Shown: in pieces, positions 1 to 6,785 of the stretch
How positions within the stretch are numbered: position 1 is the first letter of the stretch
Layout of the letters: every line of letters begins with the position of its first letter
Assembly: GCA_964413635.1 (NCBI GenBank)
Contig: CAYPTH010000143.1
Span: 1-6,785 of the forward strand
Reading direction: 5' to 3'
Length of the DNA stretch: 6,785 nt
From: CAYFQV01 sp964413635
GTDB taxonomy: Bacteria > Spirochaetota > Spirochaetia > DSM-27196 > PWMO01
Made by a program: the position numbers and the translations under genes
Notes under the pieces: generated by a model
Told to the model about the DNA's origin: nothing
The model's database searches: none
Seen by the model: the letters and a program-made list of their open reading frames with translations, nothing else

Positions 1-2
1 AC

Positions 3-107
3 GCCCGCCCGGCCGGCGCCGCCACGCCTGGCGCGGCGAATACCCCGAGCGCCGGGAAGAACCCGGCGGTGGAGACGGGCGCCCCTGGCCGCGGCCCCTA
101 CCCAGGC
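3..107 (+). other. Low-complexity insert A in the GGT-like protein (Ala/Pro/Gly-rich)
   Basis: These 35 codons are dominated by Ala, Pro, Gly and Thr and come just before the recognisable PGEVVRLPTLADSL segment. In GGT relatives this is a short loop leading to a 'P-x-x-G' region. The DNA is very GC-rich and can fold (6-base stem 17-22 with 33-38). The window begins inside this insert. Confidence 0.55.
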
Positions 108-1582
108 GAAGTCGTGCGCTTGCCGACCCTCGCCGACTCGCTCCAAGCCTTCGCCGATGAGGGGGCGCAACCTTTCTACGACGGATGGATTGCTGATCGC
201 ATTGTGCGCGCCGTGAAGGCCGCTGGTGGCCTTCTTTCCCGGGATGACCTGTCCCGGCATGTCAGCGAGTGGGTCACGCCCATAGGCGTCGACTACGGCG
301 ATTTCACGGTCTGGGAATGCCCGCCGAACGGCCAAGGTATTGCCGCCCTCATGGGCCTGGGGATTCACGCTGCGGTTCGCGGTGGCGTGGGGCAACACCC
401 GCACGGCGGCGAGCACGGGGCCGGCGCAGGGGAACCACGCCCGGACGCCACGGACGACACCGCCGAAGACGCGTCCTCCCCGCCCCTCTCCGCCGGTGAC
501 TACCACCTCTTCATTGAATCGATGCGCCTCGCCTTTGCGGATGCACGGCGCTACGTCGCCGACCCGGCGGCCTCTCAGGTGCCGGTGGACGGCCTCATCG
601 ACCCAGCCTATCTCGCCGGGCGGGCAGTCCAGGTGGATCCCGCCCGGCGCAGTCAGGTTGCCGAGCCCGGCGTGTCCCCCGGCCTTGCCGGTGACGACAC
701 CGTCTACTTCTGCGTTGTCGATCAGGAGGGGAACGCCTGCTCCTTCATCAACTCCAACTTCATGGGCTTTGGTACGGGGATCGTCCCCGAGGGCTGTGGG
801 TTTTCCCTGCAGAACCGCGGCCGCGGCTTTGTCTTGGACGAGGAGCACCCGAACTGCCTGGCGCCGGGCAAGCGGCCCTACCACACCATCATTCCGGGCA
901 TGATCACGCGCCGCACCGGCGCGGGCGGCGGTGCCGGCAGTGCGGGGGGCGCCACACGCAGCGCCGCGCGGGCGAACGACCGCCCCGCCGGCACCCCCGT
1001 CGGTCCCGTGGCTGCCGCCTTTGGGGTCATGGGTGGTATGATGCAGCCTCAGGGCCACCTGCAAGTCGCTGATGCCTTGATTCGCCGGCGCATCGATCCC
1101 CAGGCGGCGCTGGATGAGATTCGCTTCCAGGTCGCCGACGGCGAGCCGAACGGGCGGGTCCTCTTCGAGGGGGTGGGCGCGGCCCGGGAAGCACGCGCCG
1201 ACGCGGCGCGGGAGCCCGACGCCGCCGCGGGGACGCCTAACACCGCGGAGGGGACCGCGGCCGACCCGAGGGTGGCCGCCCTGCGCGAGCTCGGCCACGA
1301 GCTTGAGGTCGTATCNNNNNNNNNNNNNNNNNNNNNNNNNNNNNNNNNNNNNNNNNNNNNNNNNNNNNNNNNNNNNNNNNNNNNNNNNNNNNNNNNNNNN
1401 NNNNNNNNNNNNNNNCCGACCCGAGGGTGGCCGCCCTGCGCGAGCTCGGCCACGAGCTTGAGGTCGTATCGGGGTCGCGGCGGGCGTTGTTCGGCATGGG
1501 GCAGGTCATCTGGCGGGAGCCGGACGGGGTTCTGTGGTGTGGGAGCGACCCTCGGGGCGACGGATGCGCCCTTGGGCAGTGA
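3..1582 (+). CDS. Gamma-glutamyltransferase family protein (YwrD/HpxW-like), 5'-truncated and interrupted by an assembly gap
   Basis: This is an Ntn-hydrolase of the GGT family, made as a proenzyme that cleaves itself before a catalytic Thr to give large and small subunits. The frame is open from the window edge, so the N-terminus (perhaps 100-150 residues) is missing. Visible parts are the FYDGWIADRI segment, the PPNGQG motif, FIESMRLAFADARRYVADP, and the cleavage site GDDTVYF with the presumed nucleophile Thr at 699-701. FGTGIVPEGCGFSLQNRG, KRPYHTIIPGM and GVMGGMMQPQG follow, and the C-terminus is SDPRGDGCALGQ. Where classical GGT has a Ser-Ser pair for the gamma-glutamyl group, this protein has PYHT, as in B. 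subtilis YwrD and oxamate amidohydrolase HpxW, so glutathione need not be the substrate. Low-complexity Ala/Gly/Pro/Asp-rich inserts lie at several loops. After deletion of the 100 N and one 55-base flank copy, the fragment reads as 474 codons plus a stop. The family call is firm; the substrate is unknown. Confidence 0.88.
381..494 (+). other. Low-complexity insert B in the GGT-like protein
   Basis: About 38 codons rich in Gly, Ala, Asp, Pro and Thr separate the PPNGQGIAALMGLGI helix from YHLFIESMRLAFADARR. In family members these are joined by a short loop. It is probably disordered and not needed for catalysis. Confidence 0.6.
915..1001 (+). other. Low-complexity insert C in the GGT-like protein
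   Basis: About 29 codons rich in Gly, Ala, Arg and Thr lie between YHTIIPGMITRR and PVAAAFGVMGG. Relatives normally have only a few residues here between the two core strands. Confidence 0.6.
1176..1262 (+). other. Low-complexity insert D in the GGT-like protein, adjoining the assembly gap
   Basis: About 29 codons, mostly Ala with Arg, Asp, Glu, Gly and Thr, sit between GRVLFEGV and the helix DPRVAALRELGHELEVV. The false assembly break starts just after this insert, which suggests that its GC-rich DNA hindered read coverage or graph resolution. Confidence 0.6.
1261..1315 (+). repeat. Left copy of the 55-base duplicated gap flank
   Basis: This segment encodes DPRVAALRELGHELEVV of the GGT-like protein in the frame used upstream. 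It is identical base for base to 1416-1470. A repeat of exactly 55 bases touching both sides of an N run fits a k-mer overlap between assembly graph edges better than a biological tandem duplication. Confidence 0.95.
1316..1415. other. Assembly gap of exactly 100 N, probably spurious
   Basis: There are exactly 100 unknown bases, the conventional filler for a gap of unknown size. The 55 bases on the left (1261-1315) are identical to the 55 on the right (1416-1470). The protein read before the gap, ending HELEVVS, continues naturally after the second copy with GSRRALFGMGQ. Inserting 155 bases (100 N plus 55) shifts the frame by two, whereas collapsing them keeps the GGT frame. The likely explanation is two contig ends that overlap by 55 bases and were scaffolded without merging. 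Confidence 0.93.
1416..1470 (+). repeat. Right copy of the 55-base duplicated gap flank
   Basis: This is the identical partner of 1261-1315. Its GGT frame (gac codon at 1418) is shifted by two relative to the left copy (gac at 1263). The frame continues through GMGQVIWREPDGVLWCGSDP to the stop at 1580-1582. Confidence 0.95.
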
Positions 1583-1643
1583 CACCCCAGGCATTTTGCG
1601 CCTGCCGATACAGTTCGTATGTTGTACCGTAAGGAGCACGTTC
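1583..1643 (+). promoter_or_regulatory. GGT-malQ intergenic region with a weak promoter-like pair and small hairpin
   Basis: This spacer is less GC-rich than the flanking genes. It contains TTGCGC (1596-1601), 16 bases, then TATGTT (1618-1623). These match the sigma-70 hexamers at 3/6 and 4/6 positions and could drive malQ, but the match is weak. A 5-base stem (CAGGC 1588-1592, GCCTG 1600-1604) with a 7-base loop overlaps the first hexamer. It has no T-tract, so it is not a convincing terminator. Whether malQ has its own promoter is open. Confidence 0.2.
1631..1636 (+). promoter_or_regulatory. Ribosome binding site of malQ
   Basis: AAGGAG lies 7 bases before the ATG at 1644. It fixes the malQ start and shows that the in-frame upstream extension into the GGT region is not translated as part of this protein. 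Confidence 0.85.
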
Positions 1644-3656
1644 ATGGAGTTTCCCGGCTTCGACCACTACTACACCGGCGTTCTTGTGCCGGTGGCTGCG
1701 CTGCGCTCTGAGCAGAGCTGCGGCGTTGGGGAGTTTGGAGATCTCCCCGAGCTGGCCGAGTGGTGCCGCGAGAACAGCCTCGACATCATTCAGATCCTCC
1801 CCGTCAACGACACGGGCTACCAGTCGAGCCCCTACAGCGCGCTGAGCGCCTTCGCCCTGCACCCGATCTACCTCCGCATTCGCGATATGCCCGAGTACGC
1901 ATCGCTGCCGGCTTCACGGAAGAAACAGGTCGATGATGCCCTCTCCGAGCTCCGGGAAGCACAGGAGACACGGACGCGCTTCCAGTACGAGGCGGTCCTC
2001 ACCGCCAAGCAGACCATCCTGCGGCGGATCTACGAAGCTCACCACAATCAGCTCGATGAGGACGCCGCCCTCTGGGCCTGGGTTCACGAGAATCCCTGGG
2101 TGCGTGTCTACGCCGCCTACCGCTGTCTCAAGGATCGCCACGACCAGCGCGCCTGGATGGAGTGGGCCGAGCATCGGAATCCCGATGCAAGCGATATCGA
2201 TGCCCTCTGGTCCCGACCGACCTTCAAATCGGACTTGGTCTTCTACGTGTGGCTGCAGTACCGCTTGGAGGAGCAGCTCACGACGGCGGCCCGGGCGGTG
2301 AATGACCTGGGCGTCGAGCTCAAAGGGGACCTGCCGATCCTCATGGATGAGGACTCCGCGGACATCTGGCGCCACCGGGAGATCTTCATCCCGGAGCTCC
2401 GCGCCGGCGCGCCCCCCGACATGTTCAGCCGCACCGGCCAGAATTGGGGCTTTCCCGTCTACGACTGGGATGTCCTGGCAAGGCAGGACTATGACTGGTG
2501 GAAGCGCCGCCTCAGGCAGGCGGACAAGTTTTACCACGCCTTCCGAATCGATCACGTCCTCGGCTTCTTCCGGATATGGGGCATTCCCGCCGAAGACGTG
2601 GCCGGTACCATGGGCTACTTCTACCCGGCGTACACGCTTTCCCGAGAGGAGCTCAACCAGGCCGGCTTCAATGACGGGCGAATTGCCTGGTTGGCCGAGC
2701 CACACATCCGCGGCGAGCTCCTGCGAGAAGAGTTCTCCGGCGAGGCGCAAGACGTCATCGACCTCGCCTTGGATCAAGTCGGAGATGAGGACCTCTACAA
2801 GTTCGGCGGCAAGATCTCCGGGGAGCGGGAGCTCTTGAGCCTCGACCTGTCGGGAGAGGCCACGGAGAAGCTGCGCAAGCTCTACTGGGACCGCGCCCTC
2901 ATCCGCACTGACCCCGACGCCGACCGCTACTATCCGGCGTGGGAGTACAGCTCATGCTCGCGCCTGCAGGAGTTCCCCGACCACGAGAAAGAGGCCTTCG
3001 AGTCCCTGGTTGCCAAGGTGAACCGGGTGAGCGAAGAGATTTGGGAGGAGCAGGGCAGGCGGCTGCTGTCCTTCATGAGTAACACCGTTCCCATGCTGGC
3101 CTGCGCTGAGGACCTCGGTGTTATTCCCGAAAGCGTGCCGCGAACTCTCGCCGACCTGGGCATTCTGGGCTTGCGCGTTCCGCGCTGGGCCCGCGAGTGG
3201 AACCAGCCTGAGCAACCCTACATTCCCATGGAGGACTATCCCTTCCTCACCGTCTGCGCACCCTCGGTCCACGACACCAGCACGGTGCGTGAATGGTGGG
3301 AGAAAGAGGATGATGCCGATGGTTTCTGGAGCGCCCTCGGCTTCTCCGCAGATGCACCGGCGACCTTCACGCCGCAGACGGCGGAGAAGGTGTATCAGCG
3401 CATTGCCCGGACGAACGCGGCCATTCTGGTCTTTCAGCTCCAGGACTTTTTCGTCTTTGACACATCCCTCGTGCCGGAGGATCCCGCGGACGAACGCATA
3501 AATATTCCCGGCACGTCGAACGACTTCAACTGGACCTATCGTCTACCGGTGACCCTGTCCCGGCTTCGCGGAAACGACGCCATCAACAAGGGCATTCAGG
3601 GCGTCACCGCGCTTCGCATCCAGAAGAAGGTGCCAAGTCCGGTCCAGTCCCCCTAA
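1644..3656 (+). CDS. malQ: 4-alpha-glucanotransferase (amylomaltase), GH77, DPE2-type core
   Basis: This cytoplasmic GH77 enzyme moves alpha-1,4-glucan segments or glucose between maltodextrins and other glucans. It is 670 residues and complete. The ATG is chosen from the AAGGAG 7 bases upstream and from the protein starting directly with the family's N-terminal GVLVPVAALRSEQSCGVGEF. Catalytic residues are visible: nucleophile Asp303 in FRIDHVLGFFRIW, acid/base Glu489 in ACAEDLGVIP, and the third Asp544 in CAPSVHDTSTVREWW. The substrate-site stretch LKGDLPILMDEDSADIW and GQNWGFPVYDW are also present. From memory, FFRIW-x-x-P, LSREEL and HDTSTVREWW resemble plant DPE2 (disproportionating enzyme 2) more than E. 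coli MalQ. The two N-terminal CBM20 domains and the long GH77 insertion of plant DPE2 are absent. It is followed after 16 bases by a GH13 gene, so the two are probably co-transcribed. The GH77 call is firm; the acceptor preference (maltose with heteroglycan or glycogen) is inferred. Confidence 0.95.
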   Translation: MEFPGFDHYYTGVLVPVAALRSEQSCGVGEFGDLPELAEWCRENSLDIIQILPVNDTGYQSSPYSALSAFALHPIYLRIRDMPEYASLPASRKKQVDDALSELREAQETRTRFQYEAVLTAKQTILRRIYEAHHNQLDEDAALWAWVHENPWVRVYAAYRCLKDRHDQRAWMEWAEHRNPDASDIDALWSRPTFKSDLVFYVWLQYRLEEQLTTAARAVNDLGVELKGDLPILMDEDSADIWRHREIFIPELRAGAPPDMFSRTGQNWGFPVYDWDVLARQDYDWWKRRLRQADKFYHAFRIDHVLGFFRIWGIPAEDVAGTMGYFYPAYTLSREELNQAGFNDGRIAWLAEPHIRGELLREEFSGEAQDVIDLALDQVGDEDLYKFGGKISGERELLSLDLSGEATEKLRKLYWDRALIRTDPDADRYYPAWEYSSCSRLQEFPDHEKEAFESLVAKVNRVSEEIWEEQGRRLLSFMSNTVPMLACAEDLGVIPESVPRTLADLGILGLRVPRWAREWNQPEQPYIPMEDYPFLTVCAPSVHDTSTVREWWEKEDDADGFWSALGFSADAPATFTPQTAEKVYQRIARTNAAILVFQLQDFFVFDTSLVPEDPADERINIPGTSNDFNWTYRLPVTLSRLRGNDAINKGIQGVTALRIQKKVPSPVQSP

Positions 3657-3660
3657 GGAA

Positions 3661-3665
3661 AGGAG
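3661..3665 (+). promoter_or_regulatory. Ribosome binding site of the GH13 gene
   Basis: AGGAG, within GGAAAGGAG, lies 7 bases before the ATG at 3673 and only 4 bases after the malQ stop. There is no room for a promoter, which supports co-transcription with malQ. Confidence 0.85.
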
Positions 3666-3672
3666 CGCTTCC

Positions 3673-6600
3673 ATGCAGACACGACACCACCCAATTCGAC
3701 CCGTGGTATTTCAGCCGGCCCGGGGCGCGTTTCTTCGGCTGCGCCCCGTCGGCCCGGACGCGCCCACCGGCGCCTTCGAGTTCCATGTGTCCCGGAGCTC
3801 GCGGGAGCGCTATGACTTCGACGACGCGCTTTTCTCCTCCACCGGGCACGTGGTCTTTGCCGACTTCCCGGCGGCCCGGCGCTTCGCCTACCAGATCAAC
3901 GCAAGGCGAGACCCCGAGCGTGAGGGAAGTGCCCGGGCGAGCGAGCTGAACGCCATGGCGCTCTTGGATGAGCTCATGCACCACGTCGTGCGGCAGTACC
4001 GCGAGCAGGTCGGGAAGAGCATCTTTCAGGAGGCCGAAGAGAGCCTCCGCGGCCGCCTCGGCGACGAGGCCGTGGAGGCAACGTTGACCCGCTTCTGCGA
4101 GCTCTTCCCGCCCCGGGACGTCTACCGCGGGGACCAGAGCGTGGAAGAGTACCTCGACTCCGAGGAGGAGGGCCTCTCCGGCCGGGAGCGCGCCTTCGAG
4201 GAGCTGCTCTTGCTGTGGATCCAGAACCAGAATCCCGCGTATGAGGCCTACAGCGAGCTCTTTGACGACCAGGATCTCGAGACCGGCACCGCCTACCGGC
4301 AGGTCATTGACGGGATATCGAGCTATATGGGCGACCAGCCGGCCGTGGCCGGGACCGGCATGACGCTCATCGACATTCTCATGGCGCCGGTCAAGGCGCA
4401 CCCCTACTCGGTGGAGGCGCAGCTTGGCTACGTGCGCAGCCGCTGGTCCGGCTTCATCGGCCGATATCTCTTTCAACTGCTGCAGAGCCTGGACATGATC
4501 CGGGAGGAGAACAAGCCGGGATTCGGCGGCCCGGGCCCCGCGGAGGTCTACGACTTCTCGGGCCAGGCTGAGGAGCTGGAGGCATTTACCCCGGACAAGG
4601 ACTGGATGCCGAAGGCCGTGCTTCTGGCAAAGAGCACCTTGGTGTGGCTCGATCAACTGTCCAAGCGCTACCAGCGCGACATTCATCGCCTGGATCAGAT
4701 CCCCGATGAAGAGCTCGATACCCTCGCCTCCGCGGGCTTCAACGGGCTCTGGCTCATTGGCCTGTGGCAGCGCAGTCCCGCCTCCAAAACGATCAAACGC
4801 AAGTGCGGCAATCCCGAGGCGGAGGCGAGCGCCTACTCCCTCCTGAACTACGAAGTAGCCGATGAGATTGGCGGTTGGGAGGCCTTGGACCACCTGCGCC
4901 GCCGCCTCTGGGCGCGGGGCATCCGCATTGCCAGCGACATGGTCCCGAACCACGTCGGCATTGACGGGGACTGGGTCATGGACCACCCCGATTGGTTTAT
5001 CCAGGTGGAGCATTCGCCCTTTCCCGGCTACACCTTCGAGGGGGAGGACCTCTCGCGACGGGACGACGTCGGCATCTACCTGGAGGATCACTACTACGAC
5101 CGCAGTGATGCCGCGGTTGTCTTCAAACGGGTCGACCGCAACTCCGACCAGGTGCGCTACATCTATCACGGCAACGACGGCACCGGCCTGCCCTGGAGCG
5201 ACACGGCGCAGCTCGACTTCCTGAAAGAGGAGGTGCGCGAGGCGGTCATCCAGACCATTCTTCACGTGGCGCGGAACTTCCCGATCATCCGCTTCGATGC
5301 CGCCATGATCATGGCCAAGCGCCACTTCCAGCGCCTCTGGTACCCCGAGCCGGGAAGCGGTGGCGACATTGCCTCCCGGGCGGAGCACGCCATGCCGGCG
5401 CGGAAGTTCCACGAGCTCTTCCCCGGAGAGTTCTGGCGGGAGGTGGTCGACCGCGTCGCCGAGGAGGCGCCGGATACGCTGCTCCTCGCCGAGGCCTTCT
5501 GGATGATGGAGGGCTACTTTGTCCGGACCCTCGGCATGCACCGGGTCTACAACTCCGCCTTCATGAACATGCTCAAGGAGGAGGAGAACGCTAAGTATCG
5601 CCAAACCATCAAGAACGTTTTGGAGTTCGACAAGGACATTCTCAAACGCTTCGTGAACTTCATGAACAACCCGGATGAGGAGACCGCCGTCGCGCAGTTC
5701 GGCACGGGGGACAAGTACTTCGGCATCTGCACGCTCATGGTGACGCTGCCGGGGCTGCCCATGTTCGGTCACGGCCAGATAGAGGGCTTCGCCGAGAAGT
5801 ACGGCATGGAGTACCGCCACGCCTACTGGGACGAGGTACCTAATCAGGAGCTGATCAAGCGCCACGAGCGTGAGATCTTCCCCCTCATGAAGCGCCGCGA
5901 GCTCTTTGCCGACGCCCAGTCCTTTGTCCTCTTCGACCTCTATGGCGATGATGAGCGGGTGAACGAAAACGTCTACGCCTACGCCAACGCCTATCACGAT
6001 CAGCGCAGCATGGTCTTTTTCAACAACTCCTACGAGCCCGCCTGGGGCTGGGTCCGCGGCTCCACCCAGTTCGTGGAGAAGGTGGCCAACGGCGACAAGC
6101 TCTCGAAGCAGGTGGTTCTCGGCGAGGCCCTCGGCCTGCACAAGGACGATGAGCACTTCTGCATCTTCCGCGAGCAGCGAAGCGGCACCTGGTACATTCG
6201 CCGCTCCTACGAGCTTTTCCAGGACGGGCTCTTTATCCATCTCAACGGCTACGAGAGTCAGGTCTTCATGGACATCTACGAGGTCGCCGAGAACGAGTTC
6301 GGTCACTACGCAACGCTCACCGACACGCTCGCCGGTCGCGGCGTCGCCGACATTGAGCGCGCCCTCCAAGAGGTGGTCATGGAACCCCTCCACCGTAGCG
6401 TGGATCAGGTCCTCCAGAGCGATGCCATGCGCGAGCTCATTGCCTCAGCCGCGACCCAAAGCGCCTGGCCCGGAGAGGGCGACGGCGCCGACGGCGCAAG
6501 AGCGGCTTCCGCCCCCGTGGACACGCGGGAGCTCCGTCAGGCCTATCAGAGCTTTCTCTATCGCGCCGCCGAGTACTGCGAGTGCTCCGTCGACGGACAA

Positions 6601-6759
6601 ACTCTGGCCGCTGAGTTCGAAACTCACCTGCGCCGCATCTTCACCCTCCTGCAAGAGGCGGACTCACTGCAGGTGCCCCTGATTCGCGAGTCCTCCGCCG
6701 CCGCCGACACCGCGCCCGGCGCGACCGGCCCCACGCCGGAGCCGGGCGCGGTGTCGGCG
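3673..6759 (+). CDS. Large GH13 (alpha-amylase superfamily) glycosidase with a long N-terminal extension, 3'-truncated
   Basis: This is a GH13 protein, probably cytoplasmic since no signal peptide is seen. At least 1029 residues are present, and the frame stays open into adapter sequence, so the C-terminus is missing. Residues 10-70 look beta-rich and about 85-310 mainly helical and charged; I do not recognise a family there. The (beta/alpha)8 barrel starts near 315. Region I is DMVPNH (422-427), region II has Arg540 and nucleophile Asp542 in IIRFDAAMIM, region III has Glu607 in LLAEAFW, and region IV has Asp668 in NFMNNPDEETA. The region IV His that usually precedes this Asp is Pro667. LPGLPMFGHGQIEGF (about 691-705) ends the barrel. 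A likely domain C covers about 725-870, followed by a helical tail with an Ala/Gly/Asp-rich insert. The catalytic triad is intact, so activity on alpha-glucosidic bonds is expected, but hydrolysis cannot be told from transfer. malQ lies 16 bases upstream, which points to maltodextrin or glycogen turnover. The last residues (after about 1022) may be artefactual. Confidence 0.88.
6448..6519 (+). other. Low-complexity insert E in the GH13 protein
   Basis: About 24 codons rich in Ala, Gly and Asp, including a tandem 9-base unit at 6481-6498 reading DGADGA, interrupt the helical C-terminal tail between MRELIASA and TRELRQAYQSFLYRAAEY. The composition matches the inserts in the GGT-like protein. 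Confidence 0.5.
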
Positions 6760-6760
6760 G
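6701..6760. repeat. Perfect 20-base inverted repeat with 20-base loop at the contig end
   Basis: Bases 6701-6720 are the exact reverse complement of 6741-6760, separated by 20 bases. The outer end of the right arm coincides with the start of adapter sequence (the base at 6760 is shared). This could be a natural GC-rich hairpin in a low-complexity coding stretch. Pairing that ends exactly at the adapter instead suggests a fold-back library artefact, in which the right arm was copied from the left. Confidence 0.9.
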
Positions 6761-6785
6761 ATCGGAAGAGCACACGTCCTGAACT
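6760..6785 (+). other. Illumina TruSeq-type adapter contamination
   Basis: Bases 6760-6778 (GATCGGAAGAGCACACGTC) match the common TruSeq adapter. The following TGAACT (6780-6785) continues it after one extra C at 6779. A 19-base exact match by chance in a window this size is negligible. The GH13 frame runs through it without a stop, so residues STRPE at the apparent protein end are not biological. Confidence 0.97.

Noticed and set aside
340..903. Overlapping + strand open frame of 187 codons inside the GGT-like gene
   Set aside because: It is an Arg/Pro/Ser/Thr-rich shifted-frame shadow; the GGT frame holds all conserved motifs in this stretch.
1261..1470. Direct repeat around the gap as a CRISPR, attachment site or real tandem duplication
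   Set aside because: There are only two copies, exactly 55 bases, both touching an N run of exactly 100, and both encode the same GGT segment. An unmerged assembly overlap explains all of this.
1588..1604. Small hairpin after the GGT stop as a rho-independent terminator
   Set aside because: The stem is only 5 bases and no T-run follows.
1914..2777. Open frame of 287 codons on the - strand within malQ
   Set aside because: It is antisense to conserved GH77 sequence including the nucleophile region, and has no family features of its own.
3604..6393. Long open frame of 929 codons on the - strand, antisense to the GH13 gene
   Set aside because: The + strand carries clear GH13 catalytic motifs throughout. 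The antisense translation is a Val/Leu/Ala/Gly/Glu-rich shadow typical of high-GC codon bias, with no recognisable domain.
6760..6785. Terminal bases as the genuine C-terminal coding end of the GH13 protein
   Set aside because: They match an Illumina adapter over 19 consecutive bases and then continue it after one inserted base.

Overview
The window is a fragment of a GC-rich bacterial genome. Three protein-coding genes lie on the + strand, and no RNA gene, mobile element or CRISPR array is visible. It looks like a whole draft contig or scaffold: a run of exactly 100 N sits in the first gene and sequencing-adapter sequence forms the last 26 bases. The taxon cannot be fixed from sequence alone. 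The GH77 and GH13 proteins remind me of glucan enzymes of spirochaetes and some other anaerobic or halophilic bacteria, but this is a weak guess from memory.

Layout: (1) 3-1582, a 5'-truncated gamma-glutamyltransferase (GGT) family gene, YwrD/HpxW-like, which the N run appears to break. The 55 bases before the gap are repeated exactly after it, so the gap is probably false. Removing one copy plus the N's restores a single frame ending at the stop at 1580-1582. (2) 1583-1643, a short, relatively AT-rich intergenic stretch with a weak hairpin, a weak promoter-like pair and a clear ribosome binding site. (3) 1644-3656, malQ, a complete 670-residue GH77 4-alpha-glucanotransferase whose core resembles plant DPE2 but lacks the CBM20 starch-binding domains. 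(4) 3673 to the window end, a very large GH13 (alpha-amylase superfamily) protein with a roughly 310-residue N-terminal extension. It is 16 bases downstream of malQ and cut off before its stop codon. (5) 6760-6785, Illumina-type adapter, directly abutting a perfect 20-base inverted repeat.

malQ and the GH13 gene very likely form one transcription unit for cytoplasmic alpha-glucan (maltodextrin, glycogen or a soluble heteroglycan) turnover: the GH77 enzyme would move glucan segments and the GH13 enzyme would hydrolyse or transglycosylate alpha-glucosidic bonds. The GGT-like gene has no obvious link to them.

The main things to check are: the duplicated gap flanks and the false 1195-residue GGT-MalQ fusion they create; the adapter and fold-back end; the Ala/Gly/Pro/Asp-rich insertions in GGT and GH13 that coincide with every assembly break; and the unusual GH13 protein, in which the normally conserved His of region IV is Pro. 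I found no convincing undescribed multi-gene system; the GH13 protein is the least familiar component.
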